The translations under genes were made by a program, and so were the position numbers. The notes under the pieces were generated by a model. The model had not been told where the DNA came from and searched no databases. It saw only the letters and a program-made list of their open reading frames with translations. Source: Phycisphaerae bacterium RAS1 (GTDB lineage: Bacteria > Planctomycetota > Phycisphaerae > UBA1845 > Fen-1342). From it: DNA of 64,000 nt. This document shows, piece after piece, positions 1 through 8,150 of this stretch (position 1 is the stretch's first letter; each line of letters begins with the position of its first letter). The stretch is taken from NCBI GenBank assembly GCA_007859745.1, contig SMLU01000001.1, forward strand, positions 558,001 through 622,000, written 5' to 3'.

Positions 1-1686
1 GATGATCCGCCCGCCGCCGTTGCCGGCGTCCTGCGTCCAGTGTTCGGCGGGGATGTGCCCTGCGTTCACCATTGCGCAGATCGAAATCGGCTGCGATCGC
101 CCTGCCAGCAGCTCTCGAGCTTTCACCGTGTGCGGCGCAAAGCGACGATTGAACCCGACCATGAGCTGCCGATCGGGCCGCGCGGCATACGCCGCCCGCA
201 CCCGGTCCAGCCCTTCCGGATCGATCGCCAGCGGCTTTTCGACGAAGACGTGCTTGCCCGCCGCCAGCGCCTCGCACACCATCGACGCGTGCGCCCCGTG
301 CCGCGTCGTGATGAACACGGCGTCCACCTCCGGCGACTCGAACACCGCTCGATAGTCGGTGCTCGCCTCCTCCGCCTCGAATTTCCGCCCCGCGTGCAGG
401 CTCGTCACGCCGCCCGCGCTCGCCACCGATTTCAGCGCCGCGCCCGACGCCCGGATGGCCGGAAGCAGCATGATCTTCGTGAAATTCCCCGCCCCCACCA
501 CCGCCACCCGCGCTCGCCCGCCGCTCGCCGTGCTCTTCTTCCCCGCCAGCTTGATCGATCGCGACAGCGGCGGCGGCTGCTCCGGATACCGCAGCACAAC
601 CCCCAGAACGCTCGAATCCTTCAGAATCGAGTCATACGCTCCACCCGCATCCGCCAGCGGCAGCTTGCGCGTGATCATCGGCTCGACGTTCAGCCAGCCG
701 TTCGACATTCCGCCCAGAATCGCCTCCAGGTTGCGGGCCACCGTCCAGCGTACATACGGCAGCGGATAGTCGCGGTTCTGCCCCTCGTAGAGCGGGTCGT
801 AGCGGCCCGGCCCGTACGAACACGACACCTGAAAGCTGATCTCACGCTCGTAGAAATCGCTCCGCCGCAGGTTCAGCCCCACGACGCCGACCAGTACGAT
901 CCGCCCGCGCTTGCGGCACATCTGCGCCGCCTGGTGCATGATCTCGTCCGTCTTGGCCGACGCGGCGATGAGCACGCCGTCCACGCCGCGCCCGCCGCTG
1001 AACGCCTCCGCCGCCTTCACCGGGTCGGCCCCTTCGCTCGTGGCGAACGCCTCGCAGCCGAACTGACGGGCCAGCTCGCAGCGGGTCGGGTTGACATCGA
1101 TGCCGATCACCGTGCAGCCATGCGCCCGCAGAAGCTGCACCGAGACGATGCCGAGCAGTCCCAGGCCAATGACGGCGAACGTTTCGCCAAACGTCGGCTG
1201 CATCAGCCGGATGCCGTGCAGCGAGATCGAGCTGAGCACGGCGAAGCTGGCGGCCTCGTCGTTGACATTGTCGGGCACTTTCGCGGCCAGCGTCGCCGGC
1301 ACGCACACCATTTCCGCGTGCGGCCCGTTGCTGGCGACGCGATCGCCGACGTTGAACCCGCTCACGTCGCGCCCCACCTCGACCACGCGGCCGACGTTGC
1401 AGTAGCCCAGCGGCAGCGGCTCATCCAGCCGGCTGAAAACCGCCTCCAGCGTCGGCAACAGCCCGTCGGTGCGGATCTTCGTCAGCACCTGCTTTACTTT
1501 CTCCGGCTGCGATCGCGCCTTGGCCAGCAGGCTCGCCCGGCTGAATTCGACCAGCATCCGCTCCGTTCCGGCGGAAATCAGGCTGCACGCCGACTGCACG
1601 AGCAGATGGCCGGGGCGAACCGCCGGACAGGGCACGTCAGCGATCTCGATTTCGCCGCTGCGCAGGTGCTGGAGGATTTGTTTCAT
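1..1686 (-). CDS. Bi-domain oxidoreductase (zinc-type dehydrogenase + Gfo/Idh/MocA), partial
   Basis: The frame starts at ATG 1686 (MKQILQHLRSGE) and stays open through position 1, so the C-terminus lies outside the window; 562 codons are present. Residues 1 to about 345 read as a medium-chain dehydrogenase, with a Rossmann glycine motif (VIGLGLLG) near residue 169. From about residue 390 a second Rossmann domain begins (VAVVGAGNF), followed by the Gfo/Idh EKP motif (VFVEKPLA, near 482) and a segment near the window edge (VNAGHIPAEHW) typical of this fused family. Proteins with this architecture are often encoded in surface-polysaccharide loci; the substrate is unknown. It is downstream of hcp on the same strand, separated by a large palindrome, so co-transcription is doubtful. 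The long Arg-rich plus-strand frame over the same DNA is a shadow. Confidence 0.87.
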   Translation of the reverse strand, partial: MKQILQHLRSGEIEIADVPCPAVRPGHLLVQSACSLISAGTERMLVEFSRASLLAKARSQPEKVKQVLTKIRTDGLLPTLEAVFSRLDEPLPLGYCNVGRVVEVGRDVSGFNVGDRVASNGPHAEMVCVPATLAAKVPDNVNDEAASFAVLSSISLHGIRLMQPTFGETFAVIGLGLLGIVSVQLLRAHGCTVIGIDVNPTRCELARQFGCEAFATSEGADPVKAAEAFSGGRGVDGVLIAASAKTDEIMHQAAQMCRKRGRIVLVGVVGLNLRRSDFYEREISFQVSCSYGPGRYDPLYEGQNRDYPLPYVRWTVARNLEAILGGMSNGWLNVEPMITRKLPLADAGGAYDSILKDSSVLGVVLRYPEQPPPLSRSIKLAGKKSTASGGRARVAVVGAGNFTKIMLLPAIRASGAALKSVASAGGVTSLHAGRKFEAEEASTDYRAVFESPEVDAVFITTRHGAHASMVCEALAAGKHVFVEKPLAIDPEGLDRVRAAYAARPDRQLMVGFNRRFAPHTVKARELLAGRSQPISICAMVNAGHIPAEHWTQDAGNGGGRII

Positions 1687-1795
1687 TCAAGCTCTCGCCG
1701 CCGAGCCGAGCCGCGCGAGCCGGCCCCGCGCGGGAGAGAGAATATAGCCCAGCCGTGCGCCGCCCACCAATCAGCGCAGCGGCCGGGCGCCGCCG

Positions 1796-1947
1796 GCGTG
1801 CGTGACCGTTTTGGCGGCGGCCCACCGGGAACCGAGCCCCAAGCGCAAGCGCGTGGGCATTTTCTGGGATGGGTGACAAGCGCACGAATCCCCGCGCGCT
1901 CGCGCTTGGGGCTCGGATTGCGACGCCGCCAAAACGGTCACGCACGC
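1796..1947. repeat. Large nested palindrome between hcp and the oxidoreductase gene
   Basis: Outer arms 1796-1819 and 1924-1947 are perfect 24-bp inverted repeats. A second inner pair (about 1832-1853 and 1895-1916) contains the motif CCGAGCCCCAAGCGC and its complement. Transcribed RNA could fold into a hairpin of about 150 nt. It may terminate the hcp transcript or be a non-autonomous repeat. The rest of the 1687-2180 gap shows no gene. Confidence 0.8.
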
Positions 1948-2180
1948 GCACTGCCTCCGCGTCCCACGACTCCCTAAAAACACAGCGGTCGCCCGAGCCT
2001 TTCGACCCGGGCGACCGCCTGCTTCCTCGCCGTGTGCCGGATTCTCATCGCGGACGGCCGGCCGATGTGCGTGCGACGGTCAGTCATCCTCGTCGGCCCG
2101 GCGGCGGCGCCGATCTTTCGATGCGGCGCCGACGCACGAGCACGTAAATTCGGCGAGCGAGCGTTTCGTTGAAGCTCAAA

Positions 2181-2666
2181 CTACTTCGGGACGATCCAGC
2201 TGTCCTCGGACTCGATGCCGTCCACTTCCCAGGTCCAGCGGATCTTCTTGTAGGTGAAGGCCACCTCTTCCATGTGGGTGTAGGACTCAGTCGAGGCGTC
2301 CAGGCAGTTCGGCATCCACGGGCGGACGCTGACGATGATGGCATCTTCCAGCGTATGCGTGAAGTAATGCTCTTCCTGGCCGGTGGGGTCGATGCGGTAC
2401 CACTTGATCGTGACGTTCTTCATGTGCTCGCCGGTGCAGAGCGCCTGATACAGCTTGGGCGAGCTCTTGTCGTAGACCTTCACCACCGACAGGGCGTTGT
2501 GAACGCGCTTGCCGGTCGAAAGGCCGCTCTGCGGGTCACGCGGGATACGCACCTCGTGATTGAACGCCTCGATCAGGATCGTGTTTTCACGACCCGTCAT
2601 CTCGCACGATCCTTCGATGTTCCCCTGATTTTCGCCTTCCAGCGTCATGTGTGCCGGCATTGGCAT
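2181..2666 (-). CDS. hcp: Type VI secretion tube protein Hcp
   Basis: 161 residues from ATG 2666 (MPMPAHMTLEGENQG), preceded by GAGGAG at good spacing; an upstream in-frame start would add 17 residues that do not look like Hcp. Hcp forms stacked hexameric rings, the inner tube expelled by the contractile sheath. Recognisable features are the early GxxQGxxxG-like segment, the strand containing EAFNHEVRIPRD, the GKRVHNALSVVKVYDKSSP segment and the C-terminal ITWxW-like strand (IRWTWEVDGIESEDSW). Length fits the family (about 160-170). tssC and tssB lie upstream on the same strand, but a gap of 370 bp precedes hcp, so it may have its own promoter. No VgrG, baseplate or ATPase gene is in the window. 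Confidence 0.93.
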   Translation of the reverse strand: MPMPAHMTLEGENQGNIEGSCEMTGRENTILIEAFNHEVRIPRDPQSGLSTGKRVHNALSVVKVYDKSSPKLYQALCTGEHMKNVTIKWYRIDPTGQEEHYFTHTLEDAIIVSVRPWMPNCLDASTESYTHMEEVAFTYKKIRWTWEVDGIESEDSWIVPK

Positions 2667-3036
2667 GGTGCGTTCTCCTCGTTTAGCTGCTGTCCTCGGC
2701 GGCTGCGGCCGGCCCACACGGGCCGATCTTCCCTGCCGCGTCTGCCGAGTCGTCTATCAAACCTCGGCGAGTGGGTAATAGGCACACGCCGTGCCGATCT
2801 GAAAAACCCGACGCCGAAATTCTCTGCAAGTGCTACAAACGCCTGATTGAGCGAGAGTTACGACGCAAAAAAATAGAACAGACGGGGCCGGGCGGCGCAA
2901 TCGGGGGAGAGATTTGGGAACTCGCTGATACTTTCCCTACCCAACTCCCCCCTACGCGGTTCCCACGCGGCACCGCCGGGGGCGATTCGCCGGGGAGCAC
3001 CGGCCAGACGCCGATGCTCCCCTGCGAAACCGTGTA
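2667..3036. other. Intergenic region upstream of hcp
   Basis: 370 bp without a convincing gene. It has a locally AT-richer stretch around 2815-2880 (including a run of seven A) that could hold the hcp promoter. It also has a hairpin at 2992-3022 (GGGGAGCA / TGCTCCCC stem) just after the tssC stop. The hairpin shares the sequence GACGCCGATGCTCCCC with the palindrome at 27342-27423. Confidence 0.5.
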
Positions 3037-4509
3037 CTACTTGTCGAGCTTGCCGACCAGCGAGAGCGAGAAGTTGGCGCCCTCGAACTTAATGTGCGGC
3101 ATGATCTGCATGTCGACTTTGTAGAAGCCGACTTCGCCGGGCACTTCCTCGACCTTGATCGAGAACTTGCGGATCGGCCGGCGATTGGCGACCTCGGCGG
3201 TGGGGCTGTCCATATCCGCCGCGTATTGCCGCATCCAGTCGTTCAGCTCGGTCTGCATCTTGGTGGGTGACTGCCACGTCTGGAGGTTGTCGCGCTGGAT
3301 GACCTTCAGGTAGTGGGCCAGCCGCGCGATCATCATCATGTACGGCAGGCGCGTGCCGAGCTTGTAGTTGGTGGAGGAGGCCCGGCCTTCCTCCGTGTCA
3401 GGATAGGTCTTGGGTTTCTGCACCGAGTTGGCGCTGAAGAAGCAGGCTTTGTCGGTGTTCTTGTACATCGTCAGGCCGATGAAGCCCGACTCGGCCAGCT
3501 CGAACTCACGCCGGTCGGAGATCATCACTTCGGTCGGAATCTTGGTCTCGATGCCTTCCAGCGTCTTGTACTGGTGCAGCACCAGGTTTTCGACCATGCC
3601 GCCGGCCTGCGGACCGGTGCAGTTCATGGTCCAGCGCGTGTCGGCGAAGGCCGCCGTCAGGCGCGTGGCGAAGGCGAAGGCGGCGTTGCCCCACAGATAT
3701 TTGCTGTGGCTGTCGGTGACCTTCTCTTCGTAGTTGAACGCCTTGACCGGGTTGGCCGCCGGATCATACGGATGCCGCAGCAGGAAGCGCGGCATCGTGA
3801 GCGCCACGTAGCGCGAGTCGGGCGAGTCGCGGAAGCTGTTCCACTTGGTGTACTGCGGGCCTTCGAAGACGCTCTGCAGGTCCTTGACCTTGGGAAGCTG
3901 CTGAAAGTCGTCGATGCCGAACATGTCCGGCGCCGTGGCGGCGACGTAGGGACAGTGGGCCATGGCGCTGACCGCGGCGACCTTCTGAAGCAAGGCGATG
4001 TCGCGCGGGCCGGGACCGAACTCGTAGTTGGCGATCATGGCGCCGAAGGGCTCGCCGCCCGCCTGGCCGAACTCGGCCGTGTAAATGTGCTGGTACAGGC
4101 CGGACTTGGGGATTTCAGGGGCGTTCTCGAAGTCCTCGAGCAGCTCGTCCTTCGACACGTTCATGATGTCGATCTTGATGTTCTCGCGGAAGTTGGTCTG
4201 ATCGACCAGGAACTTGATCGAGCGCCACGAGGACTCGAGCTTCTGCACATCGGCGTGGTGCAGAATCTCGTCGACCTGCATGCTGAGCTTATGATCGATC
4301 TCAGCGATGTAGGCGTCGATCAGTTCCTTGTTGATCTTCTCCGCCGGCGACTTGAACAGGTGCGTCAGCAGCTCCTGCACGCCGCGCCGCGCGACGCGAT
4401 TGGCCTCGGCATCCTTGATGCCGGCGGCAACGGTTACTTCGTCGAGAAGCGACGAAATGTCTTCGGGAAGTGCTGCCTGTGCCGCAGCAGCCTGGGGTGC
4501 GTCCGCCAT
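3037..4509 (-). CDS. tssC: Type VI secretion contractile sheath large subunit TssC (VipB/ImpC)
   Basis: 490 residues, full length for the family. TssC pairs with TssB to form the contractile sheath around the Hcp tube. Family landmarks are visible in order: LESSWRSIKFLVDQT (about residue 90), ALLQKVAAVSAMAHCPYVA (about 175-190), the SFRDSPDSRYVALTMPRFLLRHPY block (about 220-245), MNCTGPQAGG, SGFIGLTMYKNTDKACFFS with NSVQKPK, and the C-terminal RPIRKFSIKVEEVPG. The start at ATG 4509 has a GGAG upstream. tssB precedes it by 162 bp, a spacer that carries a repeat. Regulation is not apparent. Confidence 0.96.
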   Translation of the reverse strand: MADAPQAAAAQAALPEDISSLLDEVTVAAGIKDAEANRVARRGVQELLTHLFKSPAEKINKELIDAYIAEIDHKLSMQVDEILHHADVQKLESSWRSIKFLVDQTNFRENIKIDIMNVSKDELLEDFENAPEIPKSGLYQHIYTAEFGQAGGEPFGAMIANYEFGPGPRDIALLQKVAAVSAMAHCPYVAATAPDMFGIDDFQQLPKVKDLQSVFEGPQYTKWNSFRDSPDSRYVALTMPRFLLRHPYDPAANPVKAFNYEEKVTDSHSKYLWGNAAFAFATRLTAAFADTRWTMNCTGPQAGGMVENLVLHQYKTLEGIETKIPTEVMISDRREFELAESGFIGLTMYKNTDKACFFSANSVQKPKTYPDTEEGRASSTNYKLGTRLPYMMMIARLAHYLKVIQRDNLQTWQSPTKMQTELNDWMRQYAADMDSPTAEVANRRPIRKFSIKVEEVPGEVGFYKVDMQIMPHIKFEGANFSLSLVGKLDK

Positions 4510-4565
4510 GATGTGTTCTCCATCCTACGTAGTGCCCGCGGCAGCGGCCGCCGGGCTGATGCGGT

Positions 4566-4672
4566 TGAATGTCGAATATCAAATAGCGAATTCAGAAAAA
4601 CGAACGAACGCTCGCGGGCGTCCCGGGGGGGGGAAACATTCGCAATTCTGAATTCGACCTTCTGAATTCACC
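4566..4672. repeat. ATTCGACATTCGA-type repeat between tssB and tssC
   Basis: This stretch contains TGTCGAATATC, GAATTCAGAA and the inverse TTCTGAATTC, with a run of nine G in the middle. Similar imperfect inverted repeats lie at 53174-53262 and 61138-61228. It sits within the otherwise tight tssB-tssC unit. Confidence 0.65.
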
Positions 4673-5172
4673 TACGCCTGTCCGCCTTCGCCGCCGCCCA
4701 TCAGCGCCTGCATCAGCTTCGCGCGCGTGGCCTCGTCCGTGACGATTTCCTGGATTTTCTTGGCGAAGTCACGCTTGTTGGAGAGCGGCGCCTTCAGCGC
4801 GTTGAGCGCCTCGCGCGTCTCGAGCAGCTGATTCAGTTCGGGCACCTGCCGGGCGATCTGCTCGGGCTCGAAGTCCTTGAGCGTGGCGAAGTTGAGCTTC
4901 ACGCCGATCTCGTCGCCTTCCTTGCCCGTGATCTGATTCTTGACGTTGACGGTCAGGCCCAACTTCTGGCTCTTCATCACGTCATTAAAGTTATCCTTGT
5001 CGACGCGGAGCATCTTCCGTTCTTCCAGAGGCGTCTCGTCCGGACGCATCGTGAAGTCGCCCATCACCGCCATCCGAAACGGCAACTCCTTCTGTTCCTT
5101 GGCGTTGGTGGCGGGACGGTACGTAATGTTGATTCGCTCTTTCGGCGCTTGCGACTGCGGTTTGCTGGCCAT
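4672..5172 (-). CDS. tssB: Type VI secretion contractile sheath small subunit TssB (VipA/ImpB)
   Basis: 166 residues from ATG 5172 (MASKPQSQAPKERINITY), preceded by AGAGGAAG; a longer frame to 5226 adds non-conserved residues. Family landmarks are the N-terminal RINITYRP, the segment ELPFRMAVMGDF (about residue 30-41), the basic KMLRVDKDNF, and FATLKDFEPEQIARQVPELNQLLETREAL in the C-terminal half, followed by an amphipathic tail that ends in a glycine-rich stretch. TssB interlocks with TssC in the sheath. It is the first gene of the tssB-tssC unit. Confidence 0.95.
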   Translation of the reverse strand: MASKPQSQAPKERINITYRPATNAKEQKELPFRMAVMGDFTMRPDETPLEERKMLRVDKDNFNDVMKSQKLGLTVNVKNQITGKEGDEIGVKLNFATLKDFEPEQIARQVPELNQLLETREALNALKAPLSNKRDFAKKIQEIVTDEATRAKLMQALMGGGEGGQA

Positions 5173-5340
5173 GACTTCCTCTGTTCTGCGACGTGGCGGG
5201 GCTTGGGTGCGCGTCGAGCCCCACACGGACTTACAACGCTCGCCCGAATCAGACTGTATCTCTATATCGGTCCCGGACTACTGTCAACAGCGAATCGCGG
5301 CGGTTCAAGCTCGCTGCACCCGGTTTCAGGCGGCGATGGG

Positions 5341-5440
5341 TCCGAACCCGCCGCGCCAAGCGGCGGGCTGACGTCTGTGCCCCGTGAGGCAGCCGGCTCC
5401 CAACGATCGTCAACCCGCCGCTTGGCGTGGCGGGTTCGGA
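5341..5440 (-). repeat. REP-like palindromic pair, copy 1 (GAACCCGCCGCGCCAAG family)
   Basis: Arms 5341-5372 and 5409-5440 are inverted repeats. Each arm is itself a hairpin with the stem CCCGCCGC, loop GCCAA and stem GCGGCGGG. The spacer is in the opposite orientation to copies 2 and 3 (50713-50815, 62098-62198). It lies in the 353-bp gap between rsmH and tssB, in which no gene was seen. Confidence 0.85.
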
Positions 5441-5525
5441 AAGACGCGGCGGATCAGGGGTATCCCGTCCTCCCGGCATGCTCTAAGGACCGATAAGTGT
5501 GCACCTCGATTTACCATGCGGCGAA

Positions 5526-6620
5526 TCAAGCCGGCGTTCGAGCCCAGCGAAGCTTGGCGGACGCGGAGCGAGGGTTCTCCCGCTGCTCCACGGGGCCGGG
5601 GCGGATGACTTCTTCGGAAATCACGGCAAACGTGCCGGCGTCGAGCCCGTCACGAAAAGCACGCTTCACAAGGCGATCCTCGCCGCTGTGGAAGCTGATG
5701 ATCGCGATCCGCCCGCCGGGCTTGAGGCAGTAGGGCGCCGCCCGGAGCAGCGCGGCCAACGCGGCGAGTTCGTCGTTAACCAGTATCCGCAGCGCCTGAA
5801 ACGTCAGCCCCGCCGGGTGCAGCTCGCGATCCGTGGAGCCAGCCCGTTTCCAGGCGTGACGGGACATGCCCTTGGCCGCAAAAACCGCGTCGACCAGGTC
5901 GAGCGTTCGCGTCAGCGGCCTGACGCGGCGGGCCGCGACGATCTGAGCTGCGATGGCATCGGCATCGGGTTCGTCCGCCAATTCGCGAAATGCGTCGGCC
6001 AGCTCCTGCTGTGGCAGCGCCTGCAGCAGGTCGGCGGCCGTACGCGGGCGGCGCTGGTCCATTCGCATATCAAGCGGACCGTCGTGCTTGTAGGAAAAGC
6101 CGCGGCCGGGATCGTCGATCTGCATGCTCGACAGGCCCAGGTCGGCCAGAATCGCGTCAGCGGCGACGATTTCGCAAGCCCGCAGCGCCTGCGCAAGGCC
6201 GGCGAAGTTCGACCGAAGCAGGCCGATCTTCACCGACGGCGGTGAATGCCCTTCCGCGGCGGCGCCCAGACGCTGCGGCGCGCAGGCGAGCTGCGCGGCA
6301 TCGACGTCCAGCCCGACAAAGACTCCGCCGGGCGAGAGGCGCTCTATGAGTGCGCGCCCGTGTCCGCCGTAACCCAGCGTGCAATCGACGACCACCTCGC
6401 CCGGCTGCGGCGCCAGACACGCGAGCACTTCAGCAAGCAGCACCGGCGTATGCGTCCCCGCGGGCGTGCGGCCCTGGTCGCGGATGTGCTGCTGGATGTC
6501 CGGGTAGCGCTGCGGATCTCGCTCTTTGTAGCGCTCGTCAAACGCCCGCGGGTGAGTTCCGGAATAGCGCCTTCGCCGCGGCGGGCGGGGAGCGTCGCCG
6601 TCGGGCCGCGCGGGGGTCAT
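5526..6620 (-). CDS. rsmH: 16S rRNA (cytosine(1402)-N4)-methyltransferase RsmH
   Basis: 364 residues. RsmH methylates the N4 position of C1402 in 16S rRNA using SAM. The core begins near residue 57 (THTPVLLAEVL) and shows the SAM motif VVDCTLGYGGHGRALIE, the LADLGLSSMQIDDPGRGFSY motif, and the C-terminal GGRIAIISFHSGEDRLVKR and RENPRSASAKLR. The first 56 residues are an Arg-rich extension (RRRRYSGTHPRAFDERYKE) beyond the usual start. ATG 6620 overlaps the stop of the upstream STAS gene (ATGA), so translation is probably coupled. No division genes (ftsL, ftsI, mur) follow, unlike the usual dcw context. Confidence 0.95.
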   Translation of the reverse strand: MTPARPDGDAPRPPRRRRYSGTHPRAFDERYKERDPQRYPDIQQHIRDQGRTPAGTHTPVLLAEVLACLAPQPGEVVVDCTLGYGGHGRALIERLSPGGVFVGLDVDAAQLACAPQRLGAAAEGHSPPSVKIGLLRSNFAGLAQALRACEIVAADAILADLGLSSMQIDDPGRGFSYKHDGPLDMRMDQRRPRTAADLLQALPQQELADAFRELADEPDADAIAAQIVAARRVRPLTRTLDLVDAVFAAKGMSRHAWKRAGSTDRELHPAGLTFQALRILVNDELAALAALLRAAPYCLKPGGRIAIISFHSGEDRLVKRAFRDGLDAGTFAVISEEVIRPGPVEQRENPRSASAKLRWARTPA

Positions 6621-6988
6621 CGGCCGGCGAGGGCGGCCAGCGCGGCGTCGACCGTGGCGTATTCGGAAAAGAGCCGCTCCACGTGCATCAGCCGCAGCAC
6701 GCGGGCGATCACCGCCGAAGGGCGAACGATCACGACGCGGCCGTTGTGCTCGTGTGTTTTCTTGTGAGCGTGCACCAGCATCGCGAGCACGGGCGAGTTG
6801 ATGAAGGTCAGCTTCGACAGATCGGCGACGACGTTGGGCGTTTCATCGTCAATCCGATCGAGCAATTGCTCGTGGTGCGGGTTGACGTTCTCCATCCCCG
6901 GCGTGCCGACCAGCCGGACGACGCACGCCCCGGGCACGTCCTCGAACGTGACCGACAGCGGCTGCGAAAACGTCTCGGCCGGATTCAT
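6617..6988 (-). CDS. STAS-domain anti-sigma factor antagonist
   Basis: 123 residues from ATG 6988 (MNPAETFSQPL). A STAS fold is indicated by VVRLVGTPGMEN, VVADLSKLTFINSPVLAMLVHAHKK and GRVVIVRPSAVIARVLRLMHVERLF. In SpoIIAA-like antagonists the Ser in the segment matching FINSPVL is phosphorylated by the cognate anti-sigma kinase; that Ser is present here. The start overlaps the stop of the upstream RsbW-like gene, and its stop overlaps the rsmH start, so the module is a tight operon. The controlled sigma factor or target is not visible in the window. Confidence 0.85.
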   Translation of the reverse strand: MNPAETFSQPLSVTFEDVPGACVVRLVGTPGMENVNPHHEQLLDRIDDETPNVVADLSKLTFINSPVLAMLVHAHKKTHEHNGRVVIVRPSAVIARVLRLMHVERLFSEYATVDAALAALAGR

Positions 6989-7464
6989 GGCAGCGTTTCG
7001 CCTGCGTTTTTCAGCATCCAGACTTCGTTGCCGGTGCTGTTGTACCAGACCTTGGACATGTAGCACTGCATCAGCATGATGCCGCGGCCGTTCGGGCGTT
7101 CGAGGTTTTCGTCGGCGGTCGGGTCGGGCACGTCCTGCGGACTGAAACCCGGCCCCTCGTCGCGCACCATGATGATCGCCCGTTGCGGATCGACGCGAAA
7201 ACGCAGAAAGACGCGCTTGGCCGGATCGTTGCGATTGCCGTGCTTGATCGCGTTGGTGAGCGCTTCTTCGAGCGAGAGCTTTACGGCGAAAGCGCAGTCG
7301 TCGTCATACTTGAGCCGCGCGAGCTCCGCCACGATGCGGTCGGCCACCGTCTTGGCGCTGCGCAGGTCGTTCGGGATGACGACGTCCGTAAGGGCGAGCC
7401 CCGCCGCGCCGAAGTCCGGCGGGGCGCTAGGCGAAGTCTCGTGCTCGCGGCCGGCGGGGGTCAT
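6985..7464 (-). CDS. Anti-sigma regulatory factor, RsbW/SpoIIAB-like Ser/Thr kinase (HATPase_c_2)
   Basis: 159 residues. The GHKL ATPase signature is clear: N-box EEALTNAIKHGN, G1-box DEGPGFSPQD, and GRGIMLMQCYMSKVWYN around the lid. Proteins of this family bind a sigma factor or another target and phosphorylate a STAS antagonist. This gene lies between two STAS genes (7483-7839 upstream, 6617-6988 downstream), the standard partner-switching arrangement. Start ATG 7464 lies 18 bp after the upstream stop. In planctomycetes and related groups such kinases may also control phosphatases or non-sigma targets, so the output is open. Confidence 0.88.
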   Translation of the reverse strand: MTPAGREHETSPSAPPDFGAAGLALTDVVIPNDLRSAKTVADRIVAELARLKYDDDCAFAVKLSLEEALTNAIKHGNRNDPAKRVFLRFRVDPQRAIIMVRDEGPGFSPQDVPDPTADENLERPNGRGIMLMQCYMSKVWYNSTGNEVWMLKNAGETLP

Positions 7465-7482
7465 TCAGCGTCTTGCCGTCGG

Positions 7483-7839
7483 CTAGAAGCCGGCCATGGC
7501 CTGGTCGGCGGTGTCGTGGATGGTGAAAACCTTGTTGAGCCGCGTGATCTTGAAGACCTCGTAGATCTGGCGGTTGATGTCGGAGAGCTTGAGCGTTCCG
7601 CTCTGGTCCTTCACCTTGTTGTTGAGCGTGATCAGCATTCCCAGCGCGGCGCTGGACAGGTGGTCCACGTTCTTGAAGTTCAGCAGCAGCTTGATCCGCG
7701 GCTCGGCCTCGACCAGCCGGTTGAGCTCCTCGCCGATCTCCTGGATCGAGAGTTCCTCGAGGATCTTGCGATCGGCGAACTCAACCACCGACACGCTCTC
7801 CTGCCGCTTCACCTTCAGATGTGACGACGGTTTTTCCAT
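7483..7839 (-). CDS. STAS-domain anti-sigma factor antagonist
   Basis: 118 residues from ATG 7839 (MEKPSSHLKVKRQES), with GGAGG 10 bp upstream; a longer frame to 7911 adds an Arg/Gly-rich lead without similarity. The fold is shown by VSVVEFADRKILEE, IKLLLNFKNVDHLSSAALGMLITLNNKVKD and GTLKLSDINRQIYEVFKITRL. The SS pair in HLSSAALG matches the phosphorylated Ser of SpoIIAA-type antagonists. It is the first gene of the STAS-kinase-STAS-rsmH unit. Confidence 0.9.
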   Translation of the reverse strand: MEKPSSHLKVKRQESVSVVEFADRKILEELSIQEIGEELNRLVEAEPRIKLLLNFKNVDHLSSAALGMLITLNNKVKDQSGTLKLSDINRQIYEVFKITRLNKVFTIHDTADQAMAGF

Positions 7840-7991
7840 CAGCGCCCGGCCTCCGCGGCCGCCGTGCTCGTGATCGCGGCGACGCGCGCTTGCACCAGTG
7901 TCCGTCCTCAATTCTAACCCGGATTCTTGCCGGTCGCGCGGGGTGTGTCAACGTCAGCGGGCGAAGGGTCGGCGTCACAATTGTGGGTAAG

Positions 7992-8150
7992 TCACGCGGC
8001 GGCGAGCGGGTGGGTTTGCCAGAGGCGCTCCCAGTCGCCGTTGAGCCAGGCGGTGCGAAGCGAGAGCACGGTCTGCGAGCCGCGTTCGGACCAGCGCATG
8101 CCGCTGCGTTTCATGCGCAACGCGACCACGTGCTTCCAGGTAAATCTCGA
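7992..8150 (-). pseudogene. Remnant of a transposase C-terminus (ISKra4-like)
   Basis: The minus-strand segment encodes WKHVVALRMKRSGMRWSERG followed by SQTVLSLRTAWLNGDWERLW and a stop at 7992. The block ACK-VVxxRMKRSGMRWS is the conserved C-terminal end of ISKra4-type transposases. No catalytic DDE region, terminal repeat or intact N-terminus is present. Upstream, an overlapping different frame (DFTDVAQAVLAVCAADG) looks protein-like but could not be assigned. The surrounding 7840-8390 gap holds no intact gene. Confidence 0.6.

Noticed and set aside
40-1977. Long plus-strand frame of 645 codons
   Set aside because: It is very rich in Arg, His and Pro without family motifs and runs antisense to the clear bi-domain oxidoreductase; it is a high-GC shadow frame.
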